DNA of 64,000 nt, taken from positions 147,683 through 211,682 of the forward strand of contig NMRA01000522.1 of assembly GCA_002633005.1 (NCBI GenBank). The letters run 5' to 3'. A program made the translations under genes and the position numbers. The DNA comes from Phoronis australis. Lineage: Eukaryota > Phoronida > Phoronidae. The notes beneath the pieces were generated by a model. That model saw only the letters and a list, made by a program, of their open reading frames with translations, had not been told where the DNA came from and ran no database searches. This document shows positions 47,996-59,733 of this stretch, piece by piece (the first letter of the stretch is position 1; the number at the start of each line of letters is the position of its first letter).

Positions 47996-48439
47996 CGGGA
48001 GAGGATAGCCGTGTGTAGTAATATTAGATTAGCAATTCTTTTCTTTTCTAAACAAAAAACACTTGTTATAACCCCGTGGCTATGAACCCGATCAGGCCTA
48101 TCACGGCCAGGCTGGAGACATTATGAACATAAACCAGCCGGGTTAGTCGGCTGCCAAACTTGAAAACTTAACTTCCAGTCAGGAAGACTGGTAAACCAAA
48201 GACATACAGTAATGTGCACATGAATATTTTGGTGAATTCGACGCCATATTCCGCTTCCACAAAATTGTACAGGTAAAAGGTGTAAAACAATAATAATGAT
48301 TTGAATAATGTGTATGTATATCCAAATAAAGATAGTTTCACAATAGCTTTCTGTCAACAAACACTGAATTTGCATGCACTCACATGGCGGTAAATTAATT
48401 TTATTGCATCTGAAGCCTGATAATGCACTTCCACTAACA

Positions 48440-48905
48440 AACATTAAGACATTACAAATTTTATCTACTGAGAGACGTTGACACTTTGTTTGTTTTTTTA
48501 TAAACATTGGTTATGGCAAAAACATTCATTTTGAAACATTGCCTGATAGACAGGAGATAGGAGATATTTCACGGCCTCATACATGCTATTAACGGCATAC
48601 TTTTCGTTCTTTAGTCCGGGAGCCACTTTGGAACATTTTGGGTTCTCGAGGAAATTAAAAAAAACCCTGATAGATCCGCTCTCTTTGCAGCTTCATGGTT
48701 CGGACAAGCGAAAACGATACACCACACCACAGCACCACACACTCAGCGGAAAAACCGCTGATGGCGCTGCGTCGTATACTCACCTTCCTCAAAGGTTAAC
48801 CCGACACATGTCGGCGAGGTAAGGTCGACTGTATAGGAGGTGATGTGGATATACACCGATTAAGACGGTAACAAAAACTAATAAAATCGGTCAGCATTCT
48901 CCTTT
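48440..48905 (-). repeat. THAP element, right inverted copy (decayed)
   Basis: The complement starts AAAGGAGAATGCTGACCG and follows 40,981-41,690 through the same blocks. The THAP exon region is present (GTATCGTTTTCGCTTGTCCG aligned with GCATTGTTCCCGCTTGTCCG) but is frame-shifted and lacks about 180 bp that the left copy has. Confidence 0.7.
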
Positions 48906-48920
48906 AAGCCCGCTCGAGAA

Positions 48921-49095
48921 ACTGTACACAGTAATGCCAGGTGATGTTGAGAAACTTAGTCAGAGTGAAGGACTACCTGTACACATAGTATTGCCAGGTG
49001 ATATTGAGGAACTTAGTCAAAGATTGAAGAACTAATTGTAAACATAGTAATGCCAGGTGATTTTGAGCAACTTAGACAAAGATTGAAGGACTAGC
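48921..49095 (+). repeat. Three tandem units of about 58 bp
   Basis: TAATGCCAGGTGATGTTGAG and similar recur at about 48,932, 48,990 and 49,048, each followed by (A/C)AACTTAG(T/A)CA(A/G)AG. Non-coding. Confidence 0.75.
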
Positions 49096-49574
49096 TCTTT
49101 TAATATATCAACAAACATATGATTTTCACATGCTGAATTAGTAAGTGAGCATTGGATAGTGATCTTCAAACCGCTTCAGTTACCATGGTAACCTCATGTC
49201 CTGCCCGGTGACTGTCAATATTGCAAATCGAGCACAACTTGGAACGTGACATTGTTCACAATAATTTGAAAACTGTTTCCATAGACCCACTCCATTATGA
49301 CTGTACTATCATTAAAAACCACACGTTTAACAGACTCGTTATGTGAATGCTTCAAGTAGTTTTTCACACTATGTTTCGTGACAGCATTAAAAGTGTATGT
49401 CACACTTTTCTTAGGAAGTCATGGTCCAAAGATTGTATTACCACCCAAAATCTGCTTCTGGAGTATGGGGTTCTCTACCAAATAATTGGGTTAGCATGCT
49501 GTTTTTTTTATTGCACTCCACGTATTAATTAACCACTAAAATTACTGTGAGCTCGCCCCATCTTAAACCTCATT

Positions 49575-50835
49575 TACAAGAGCAACGCGGAGCGTTGAAA
49601 TGCACCCATGAATGCATTGGAAATGGTGTGCTTTTAGGGTTATTTATTTGTATCATAAAAATGGCCACTAGATGACGCAAAAATATACAATCCATCCAAA
49701 AACAGGAACATGCCATATTTCATAAAAATCTGTCAAGGAACTTCAGAGAAACAAAGGAAAACAGAATTAAATGAAATTGTCACTAGTGGGCACAGTGTCC
49801 GTTGGATTCGCCTGAAAGTTTTCGTCGTCTGTTACCTTGATATAAATACACTTACTAAATTTAGTAAAGATCCTGCAGTGGGTTTAGGATATACAACTAT
49901 GGGCGCAAAACAAAAGTACCACAAGGAGGCGCGACAGTAGTCAGTCACCATCATCAAAGGTTGTCTACACAGAGAACATATATGCCAATTTTCAAATGAT
50001 TTGGTTCATACAGGGGTAGACGCGTAAAACAAGATTTGAAAACAGCAAAAATGGCCACTAGAAGGTGCAAAATGCCTCGATTCCATCCAAAAACAGGAAG
50101 ATAGCGTCATCACACCAATAGATGCCTATATTTAAAATTTTACAAAAATCTGTTGAGGACCTTTGAAGATATAGAGTTAAAAATAAAAAACTGCCACTAG
50201 GGGGCACAGCAGCAGTCAGATCTGTCCAAAAGTCGCCGTTATCCGTAGTCAACATCATATAAATACACTTGCTAAATTAAATAAAGATCCTGCAAACCGT
50301 TTAGGCGATACAGCCATAGGTGCAAAAAACAAAACTGCCACTAGGAGGCGCCACAGTAATTAAAATCATCGGAAAATGATAGTCAACAGTCTTCTTTATA
50401 GTAAACACATACATGCCAATTTTCACAATCATCTTTTGAGCAGTTTGGTTGATAGAGGTGTGGACGCAAAAAAAAACAGACTCGAAAACAGTGAAAATGG
50501 CCACTAGGTGGCGCAAATGAATCCATCCAAAAACAGGAGGATAGCGTCATCTCACTAATAGGTGCTTTCATACCAAAGTTCATGGAAATCTGTAACAGAC
50601 TTTTGCAGATTCAGAGGTAAACGTAAAAAAAAATAAAATTGCCACTAGGGGGCACACCGGTAGTCGGATTCGTCAGAAAGTTCGCTCATGCCGTCCCATT
50701 CATGAATGGAACATATGTGCCAAATTTCATGAACGTATGTCAAAGGGTTTTGGAGATAGAGCAGCGGACTACGGACGGACGGAGATGACGGCATAATGCA
50801 TCCACATATAAATATGTGGGTGCATAAAAACCAGA
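49575..50835 (+). repeat. CTCF-core-like tandem repeat, best copy
   Basis: Starts ACAAGAGCAACGCGGAGCGT and ends with a palindrome CACATATAAATATGTG inside ATGCATCC…GGGTGCAT. Between lie eight units of 116-162 bp. Each carries a core: 49,663 GGCCACTAGATGACGC, 49,779, 49,918, 50,053 GGCCACTAGAAGGTGC, 50,192 TGCCACTAGGGGGCAC, 50,336 TGCCACTAGGAGGCGC, 50,498 TGGCCACTAGGTGGCGC and 50,640. The rest of each unit also repeats (ATCCATCCAAAAACAGGA, AAATTTCATGAA, GCAGCAGTCAGATC). No protein is encoded. It lies in a MAD2L1 intron. Confidence 0.75.
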
Positions 50836-51323
50836 AAAACAACTTGAGGTGTTGGTGGTGTGAACGGAAGCTTATGACATCAAAAGTACAGCACATGACA
50901 ATTGGCAATGACAGCCTTAGGTGAAGTTCTTCGACAAAGAAGAATGCACATTGACTAGCCACAAATCATAAATTTTGTGAAAATTGGAGGTGGAATTAGG
51001 AGGCCAATCAAATACTACAATGACTCACTTGTCAAGCCATACCGGCTGTTACGCCAGCAACAGTACATCCAGAACCCTTCATGCAGAACATCATTCATGA
51101 ACTCCGTATACTGAGTTCACCTCTGAGGCATGGACAAAAATAGGATGTTTGTAGACATTAAAATGTTAATAAGCTAATCAATACTGGAAAGTAAAGATTT
51201 AAACAACGGTGTATCTGTTGCTACAAATGATACTCAACAGACAAGAGATCATGCTGGGGTCATAAGAAACAAGTTTTTCCATAAAACAAGTTTGCCACTG
51301 AACAAGTTTCCGAGTAAGTACTG

Positions 51324-54300
51324 CAGGGATATATTTAGCCACTCGCCCAGTCGCCAATGCCAGTAAAAATGATGCTGGGAGAGTAGAAGCCAACTTTCCG
51401 GTCGCCCAGGTGTCGAGCGAATTTTCAGAGTGCAAAAGCACTCTTATCGTTTCCCGGATAAACATCAATAAATTTTTTCCTCCTTATGCTGTTTTTATCG
51501 TGAATTTAAGGTTCAGTTTGGTCAGTGTGTCGATGCTCCGGCAGTAAAAAACATCGGCGCATTGCGCTCCTACCAATTCAGTAGATGTCACCCATTACGC
51601 GATTCGTCTAGATCATAGTGTGTGGACGTGCACAAAGGAATTTGTGGAATAGTCCGAAATGAAGAAAAAGGTGGAAATGCGGAACACCGGTCCGTCTGCT
51701 CAGAGCAAGCGAACTACCATAATTCTTGGAACTGATTTCTTATTGTTGTAATGTACAATATCTTTTTGGCCAAAATTATTTTGTAAATACCCACCCCCTA
51801 CTTCAGGTGGATTTTCGATTTAACCGCCCACTGCTCAGTTAAGCGCCCCCCTGCGATTTTTGAAGATTTCAAGTTAAGCGCCCACCTCTCGGTTAAGCGC
51901 CCATCCCCGACTTTTAAAGAATGAAGATTTAGCGCCCAGTGCTAAGGAAACGAGCGATTCACCGACATTTAGAAAAAGATCGATGATCACAATGACCACA
52001 ACGACGCCGGGCCTCCTAGATGGTGGTTTAGCAATGTGAATTGCAATACAAGTAATGAGTTATTGTCTTGGGTCATGGACTCACTTCAAAATATAATACT
52101 TGAACGTTTTTGTTACTTTATTGTCTTCCCATGTTTGCAAAGTTTAAGAACGTCGCCGGCGTCAAAACCTCCGTTTTCAGCAACTTTGTCTGCCGCGCTG
52201 AGTTTCCGTCTGCAGTGCACTAGAAAAATCATATATTTGAAAAAATAAGGCCAGAGAAATGTGACAATGGTTTTGCCAACCCTCCAAATTCTATTAAGGT
52301 GGGAAGCTCAAGTACTTTGAGGAAATCTCACAACTCACGGAAAGATGTCAAATTCTCAATATTTTGATGAATGTAACTGCCAGGTTATAGAAGATGTGTG
52401 GCGACTGAAGGGACAGTACAAGTGCCTCAATGGGTTACCGATTTCGTTGCTGCCTATCGATTTCTGAATTCAAAGGTTGGCAATAATGTAAGTTTGTGTA
52501 TGATCTTGAGGTAATAAAAAACTGCTAGTCAAATTTTGTTTTTCGCTTATTGCATCTCAGTCAAACTGGCGTCAGCAGATACTAACGACGTTGGCTGTTC
52601 TTAACTATTTCTTGCGTCAGTCCCCACGTATAAGCGTGACTGTGAATTATCGTTTCCACATCCCCTTTTTCGCCATCCAGAATAATTTTGTTTACACATT
52701 GGCCAGTTTCAGCCTGAACAAAAATTCTTACCATTCGAGTCTGAAATATCTACGACGTAGACTGACTGAAAATTGGCGATAGTGGGTAGGAGATGCACGC
52801 AGCTACCTACGGGCATGGGCTTAGGGAGCATCGAGCCAGGAAATATCGGAATAGACTTGACATTGCAGTTTTGGGGAACATTGGCAACGGAGGAATATCG
52901 TAAAGAACTGGGTCTTTCGAAACAACAGCTTAAAAGTACATAGACACGCCCGTTTTTGTTACTTTGGGCTATTCTCTTTTGATGTGTGAATTTGTAGTCA
53001 TTTTGGTCCACGTGCACAAGTTCCCACACTTTGCAGTGCACGTTACCTTGACACCAACATATGATTGACAGGTGACTCACACTGATTCCCGCCACTATCT
53101 TTGGCCATAAAAAACGACATGTGTATTGAAAGAGGCCGTCATATTACTTGGCGGCATTTCCAAGTCACGACTGTCAGCCGACTGAGACATTGCGCGCCAA
53201 CAGCGGGACCGAACAGTGCCGCAGTGCGATATTGCAAGTGATATAAATAGGATAATGTGGACATCTTGCATGAAAAATAAATGTTTTTCCACCACGAACT
53301 TTGGTAAGGTGATCGTTTAAGAATGAATTGAAACATCGCTGTTTTGTGGCGTTTATCTCATATTGATGTCGTGGCTCGAAATTTTAATCTTGATTGACGA
53401 GTGGCTCACGGTCGCATAACCCCGATTCTTGTCTTAGGCCTAGTTCTTTGCCGAGCATGTTTGGCGCAAAGGCAAGTGAGCAATGCCGGGCGGTCGCGAT
53501 AAAATAACTAGCCGCAGAACCATCCGCTGAAAATGTCATTGAGTCACAGAGTGTCGAAACATCCTAAACACAAAAAACCTCTGAATTAAGTTTTTCAAAC
53601 TTTTATTACAACTAATTTTAAAACTGCTCTCAGACGAACTTGGCAGCTCAGTACGAGACTGTAACCATAAATTTGATGTCTGCTGTGACCTCTGCAACAC
53701 GTGAAGCTTGCACGCGCGCACTTTAACAAGGTCACATCTTGAAATAGTTGAAATCCAAGTAGAGGCTGCGTAGTCACTGGTCGTCTGCGATCTAGAGGGC
53801 AAAGTAACAAGACTGCAAGACGCCACGGGGCTATTACTCAGCAATTCTGTAAATTTAATAGTGAATAACTAATCTGAGGGCAAGAGAATCTTTGTTGGGA
53901 TCATCCGCTGTTACGACATTTTCCCCGTCATGTGGCGACGTGACGATAACGCTCTTTGAAAAGTGCTACGTGTTCCGCCCAGGGCGGTTGCCTGTCGTAA
54001 TACGCGCCCATGTTCGGTTAACCGCCCACCCTGGATTTCTTGAAATTTCAGGGCGTTAACCCGAACGTTTACGGTAATACATTGAAAACACATACCATAC
54101 TCCTCCTAATAAGCATGTACATATGCGAAAAATGCCATACCTACAGTTCTAAAGTAATGTCTTCAATTTATCAATAATATCCAACAGTCCTTGAAAAATC
54201 ATTGTGCGTGGAATTTCTCGACCACGAGCCTCGCCGCTATGTCGGTATTTAGCCGTGACTGTAGACTTCACACTTCAAAAAGAACGCAAAAGTTTTGCTG

Positions 54301-55240
54301 ATCTAGCGAGGAACGTGTCCCAATATGGTCAGGCCTTTCAGGACAGACTCAGTGTACTTGTCAACGAGATTGTAGTGTATCTTTCCCGTACATATTTTCT
54401 CCCTCAACAGGAATCCAGATTAGTTTGTACACGAAAAAAACGCGAATTGAAACTTGACCAGTGTTAATGAGCTCGTGCTAGGGCCTACACATATGTAGGC
54501 CTGCTATTCTGGCAAATGAAATTTGATGACACGCACGCGCTCACTAACTTCAAAACAAACATCCCGTAACAATAACATTTGTGTTTGTCTGGATTTTTCT
54601 CGTGTTGCGGGGTGCGATCTAGCGCAGATTTGGACTTAATATGCAGTTAATCCCGACTCCACAAGAACTTAAAAATCTTAGGGACTCTATTTGGAAAACC
54701 TAGGGAGGATTTTAGGCAATTTGTTGAGTCAAAACAGTATTTTTACTCAAGAATTCAAGTTGCCCTATCGACGATCGTGAGGCAGCGACACATCAGTCGG
54801 CAAGTTTTGGTCCTGGGATTTCAGTACACTTTTTGAAAAAAAGATTGTAATTTAACACTGCAGTTTGATAACAATGCACCACAGTTTTGTAAAAAGTCTG
54901 TCATAGGTTACAGATACGTCACAGCGCGTATATTTGATGAATCTTATCTTTCGACTTTACCCATTTCGGAGACCAGGTTTCAACCGCCTTAGGCTACAAC
55001 AAAGGCCCCCCCTCCGAAACAAATTTTTCTAAGCACCCTGGGCGCTTATTTGGGTAAATACAGTAGCCCTAATAGATGGTGACATCAACGCACGAAACGA
55101 TGACTTTCATTTATATTGGCAGCAAGTTTTTGGTGACAGACGCAAACGACCAGGCGACTGAACTTCGCGCTGGGCGAGTAGATTTTTTGGCTCACTCACC
55201 CAGCTGGTGAGTGGGGTTTTGAAACATGAGTATATCCCTG
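51324..55240. mobile_element. Element with CAGGGATATA inverted ends, nested contents
   Basis: A perfect 10-bp inverted end, CAGGGATATA (51,324) and TATATCCCTG (ending 55,240), is followed on both sides by ACTCGCCCAG-type sequence. Inside are two tracts of repeated TTAAGCGCCCA (51,800-51,950 and 53,980-54,070) that may be ends of a further element, and an AAGCGCCCA-type copy (54,085-55,063). Minus-strand frames at 52,709-53,095 and 53,536-53,844 have no recognised domain. Confidence 0.5.
54085..55063. mobile_element. AAGCGCCCA-ended DNA transposon, copy 2
   Basis: Shares AATGCCATACCTACAGTTCT, TTCAAAAAGAACGCAAAAG, ACAAGAACTTAAAAATCTTA and GGTTTCAACCGCCTTAGG with copies at 41,812 and 59,734. 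The right end reads GCGCTTATTTGGGTAAATAC. The left end is decayed. Confidence 0.65.
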
Positions 55241-55244
55241 AGTA

Positions 55245-56705
55245 GAAGTTACCTGAAGCACTCGTTTACCTGTTTAAATTAATTCAACCAAGCCAATGAA
55301 TCTTGTTCACAAATGATTAACTTGTGTAACTCTAGACACCACTCTTAATTAATTTTCAGTCGTATTTTGCTTGTATTTTGAAGTTTCTTGAGTGATTGAG
55401 TGAACTTGTATTAGAGTAACCTGAGTCTGAGCTACATCAGAACTGGATATTCTTGAGGTTTTAACTTATTATTAATTCAATGAAAAACAGATGATTGATT
55501 AATGATAATGGCACATACTCTGAAGACAAAGAAAACATGTAGGAATTTATTTTTCCTGAAACTTATTTCCTGTGACACTGTACTGACGAAGGATCAGAGG
55601 TACCACATAGGTTCATCCTCAGTGGGTAATCATGGTGCTTTGACAAGGGGTAGTTAGGAAAATTTTCAAGTCAACAACCAAAAAATACCTAAGTCAAAAT
55701 TGTAAATTTAGACAGGCAGAAAACTGTAAAACCCAGCTCGAACTAAAAGTACAGCTCTGAAATTGCTGTAACTTACTAACTCTTGTGGGTTCGTGAGCAG
55801 TCTAAATTTTGTTTGGAACAATAACCGACTTTAAAGCAACTGTATGTAAACATTTCCAACCTAAGCAAGTTTATTTTCATCTTCAAATTCACTGTCACTG
55901 TTGCAGTGAAATTAAACAAATTTCAAAGCCACTACCAATGGGGATATTCGGAAAATCTGCAATAACTAGAGGGCGTGTGTGTACTAGTGGTGATAGATTA
56001 ACAGCCTCGATTTCGCGAGCCCTTAAAATACATGGTGAAATGGCTTGCAACCCTGCCAACTGAATCTGAGATTGCGTAAAAAGGGTGCTTCTATGAGAGG
56101 AAGTAAGCACGACCTCATACAAAGGTAAGGTTTGTGATTATTTTAACGATTATTCCATGATTATTCTACCAATGCCTGTCAACTGAGGCACTCGCCGATG
56201 TCGACTTCGCGGCAGTCAGTCGCCAGCCAGAGTCTGGTTAATCTTTGTATGTTGTGATATGTGATACGATACTTGACGTAGCAATCGGGATCTTTTCGTA
56301 CATCAAAGCATTATTATTGTTTGGAATGATTTCTAAAAGTTTATCAGTGACAGTTACATCAATCAATGCTGAATGTTTATGCTGTCAACTCGATACAGGT
56401 TAATGAGTTAAGATTACAATCCAATCCCAATGGCAAAGGGTACGTGAGTGATAAATATCCATTGCATTAGACTATTTGTTTACTCCCTATCATATGTCTT
56501 CTGGAAATCTATTACACGTTGAAATGGAAATCTATCACGTCAGTTTTCACGTAACCTTTGGTTTTTAGGTTTGAAGGCTTGTACCGTGCAGAGGAGATAT
56601 GCATCGCTTCTGCACCGTCCCTGAATGGACAAAAATTGCTTTTTAGCATTTGACTGCAGCTAACCAACAAGATCTTCCCATCCAGTGCAGATCTGTGGTC
56701 AAAGC
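55245..56705. other. MAD2L1 intron, non-coding
   Basis: No recognised exon or repeat. The plus/minus frames at 55,809-56,122 have no recognisable product. Confidence 0.4.
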
Positions 56706-56709
56706 CTAC

Positions 56710-56753
56710 TTTCAATATTGGAGACAACAAACAAAGCCTTTGAAAAGGAACAT
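56710..56753 (-). CDS. MAD2L1: MAD2L1, central short exon
   Basis: The minus strand encodes CSFSKALFVVSNIE, which lines up without gaps with human MAD2 CSVQKLVVVISNIES. Upstream in frame is a stop, so the acceptor must be AAATAG|A at 56,754; it lacks a good pyrimidine tract. The donor GAAA|GTAGGC (phase 1) is acceptable. The exon is only 44 bases. The following exon (EVLERWQFDI…) should lie between here and 44,638 but was not found. Confidence 0.65.
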
Positions 56754-56759
56754 CTATTT

Positions 56760-58325
56760 TTAAAGTCATTTTGTTAAATTACTTATTCAGGTCCCGAGGG
56801 GGATTGGCATGGGGGGTTGTAATATTTGGTACAACTGAATGTGTGGAATAATACATGTTTGGGGAAAAGAGCATGGTGAGGTAATGCTTAACCTTCACGA
56901 AGTCCCTTCAAGTTGATGTCATGAAACTGTTTTGCTACTTGTATCAATTGTAAAACCACGAAAATACATTACATTTTCCGAATTCACAGTGACTGAATAG
57001 TCTTAACTCATGCCTTGAAATGTTGCAAGTCGTTATAAATTCAAACGACTGTCATTTTTGTGAAAATTGCATTTTTGATGGTGCCTTACGATTTGTAATT
57101 ACTCTTAAACAACAGAAAGATTATCCATCATTTTTAAATGACCCAAGTCTTCATATCTTCTATTAGAAGAAAAATGGTTCCCTCAACCTTAGGCTAGAAG
57201 TATGCTTGACAGACACATGAACCTGTAATCTGAGTTTAAAATTGCTGAAAGTATCAAAATTAAAAAGGCTTGAAAATGGGTATCAAAGGTTTGAAGTTGT
57301 CTCAAAAAACTTGTATATTTTACAGACAAGTGATACATTTAAAGAATTGTTATGGCTAGGGATAAAAATAAAGACACAGTTTTATGCAATACTCATTATA
57401 TACACCCTTGGTTTCTGAAAATAGTAATTATTTACTTTTATGTGAAACTGTAGACCAATCACCATATATTTTTGAAAAACAGGGATAACATTTTTGATCC
57501 AATCTGGAGTACTTAATTATTCATATTTCAATATTTGTTCCAGGTTCAGTGACATTTTAAGGCCACTTCAAGCTGTATCATAGACAAGCTTTGTTACTCC
57601 GTTCTCTTCCCACAGCACTTCCACACACCAGCAGTGCTGCATGGCACAATGTGCAAGTCAGTGGCCCTGGAGAAATGTGAATCGCAGTACTAAGTTACCA
57701 TAAGACAATGTGCCAGTGGAGTGTCTGTGTATCCAGACGAACTATATCTGACTGCTGCACAAAAAAGCCTTGTTGGTGAGGATGCCCTTTCATAGGCAAT
57801 GAGTCATGTGTGGACAATAGCATATTTCCTTTCCTGGAAGAAACATGAGGGACTGAAGCTAAAGTAGACCTAGTCACTCTCTGGTCTAGTTCAGAGTCTG
57901 ATTTTGGGCTCAAAACGATTCAAGTGATATGCTGCTGTGTATGTGGATGTTATTGAGGCTGAATGAGATTACATGAAAGAAAGCCACGTGTTGAAACTGG
58001 ACCTTTTTTACAAGCACTTCTATAGGATATTGAAACGAGAACCCAGTGAAATGAAAGCCAAAAGCTGAGTGACATTAAATTTTCCTTTCAGAAGAAAGGC
58101 TTTATACTATTGGTAAAAACTTTTCAGTTGGTACAGATTATGGGGAAATGACATTCAGTGACTGCATCGATTGTCTTATTGTATGTTTTCAATTGTAGCT
58201 AGCTGGATTAGAATCTGCTGTGCACAAGATTCGAGAATAAAACAATTATCAGTGTATTTAAAAACAAATGGCAAACTGAAAAAGCACAGAAAGAAACAAC
58301 ATTGCGAGGGAGTCCATAATCAGGC
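56760..58325. other. Non-coding
   Basis: MAD2L1 upstream exons were looked for and not seen. Nothing else was recognised. Confidence 0.35.
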
Positions 58326-58328
58326 ATA

Positions 58329-58439
58329 TCAGGTGCTGAATTTCTGAATTACATTCAATTCTCTCAGGTTATTGCTGAAGGATTGCTTTTCACTTTGTCC
58401 AACGGTGAAATAGATGGTGAGGTGGTTGGTTTCAGTTGC
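58329..58439 (-). CDS. Unknown gene, last exon
   Basis: The acceptor CTGTTCTGTTACAG|GC is strong. The frame encodes ATETNHLTIYFTVGQSEKQS and 16 more residues, then TGA at 58,329. It is in phase 0, as required by the donor of the exon at 59,083. No domain is recognised. Confidence 0.55.
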   Translation of the reverse strand, partial: ATETNHLTIYFTVGQSEKQSFSNNLRELNVIQKFST

Positions 58440-59082
58440 CTGTAACAGAACAGAAATATTAGCAAATTGTAAAAGAAAAGACAAGACAAAACTACTTTTG
58501 TAAGGCATAACATATTTGACATTTCATCTTCATGTTTATGTGTAGAAACTAATAACCTTTGTACCCAAGTCTTATTTAATATCTGAATTAAAATATGTGA
58601 AACAGGCTAAAAATGATTCAACAATGTGTATTTTTCATGACGCTTAAAATGTGCTTCTGATCTCAACAAGTAAAATTGATTCTAGGAGTCAATTTTTTTC
58701 CAGTGCAATGTTACGACATTTACTGAATTAAGGCTTATTCATGTTAATTCGATAACTGAGCTGGTGGTCCTGGGGGTGGGGTACACGATAAAATAAGGAA
58801 ACTCGCTCATCTAGAATTTTATTGGAAACAGCATAGTTTTGAAGAGAAACTGCTGTGAAAAAGTCACTCTTGACTTCTGTGCATCACGTACCATACACCT
58901 CTTACTTTGGGAGCGCTCCCACCCAGGACAATATGAATATGTGCTGCTAGCCTACCCGGCATCGGGTGAGTTTCCAAAAAGAAACACTTAGTTCAGCTCA
59001 ATAAAACTGTTATTCAGTGGGGTAACTGGTGGGGATAACATCACCGAACGATGTTGATAGAAACTGATTGCTAAAAACTTAC

Positions 59083-59224
59083 CAAGTAATGTGTAGTCTC
59101 TGAATGGAACTGCATAGACATAGAGCACACACGGGGCTTCAGCATTTTGTCAGTTAGTTGACCCTGTTGACCGCAATTGTCCACGAATATAGTAACCTTA
59201 GGTCGTTTGGGAATTTGTGGCCAC
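59083..59224 (-). CDS. Unknown gene, penultimate exon
   Basis: Bounded by TTCGACAG|G and TTG|GTAAGT (perfect donor). It encodes WPQIPKRPKVTIFVDNCGQQ, GQLTDKMLKPRVCSMSMQFH and SETTHYL. Two cysteines suggest an extracellular protein. The entry phase (one base) fits the AG left by the exon at 61,410, giving Arg at the junction. The product is not recognised. Confidence 0.55.
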
Positions 59225-59733
59225 CTGTCGAAGACTTGCACCAGGGAAATTAGCAGTAATAAGGCTTAGCGCGACGACGTATTTTGATAAAAATTCCATC
59301 TTTTACCAGTTGTTTATATACAAACAGGCACACATGCGCAATTCAATCACCACTAGTACAGCAGCGACACCGCGAGGAGAATTCTCCGAATAGCCCCATT
59401 GAATTGGACAGAGACTCGATTATCCCCTGGTCACCAACAAAACTTTTTTGAGATAAATGCGAAGGCTTAATGATCGATATTTTAATATGTGCCACAGGGG
59501 AACTAGATTCACAAATATCCAGTCTGTGCTACAACAAGGTTACCTTCAACAGAAAGTACAACTATAAACACAAAATTGAACATTATTCAGTTTTGCAAAG
59601 TACAATTGACATCAAAGTGTATAGTCACATGACACGGAGCTTTCTTTCAAATGAAGACTAAGCTGGATGAATGACAAGATTTATGTTAGAAGCAATTTTC
59701 TGCTAGCAACACTTGATTAATTTACTTAACATT

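Noticed and set aside
59200-59300. ATG at 59,296 with a hydrophobic start (MEFLSKYVVALSLI) and a TATA-like box as the first exon of the 58-59 kb gene
   Set aside because: The frame stops before the conserved part and the TATA-ATG distance is too short; the upstream exon at 61,410 explains the phase better.
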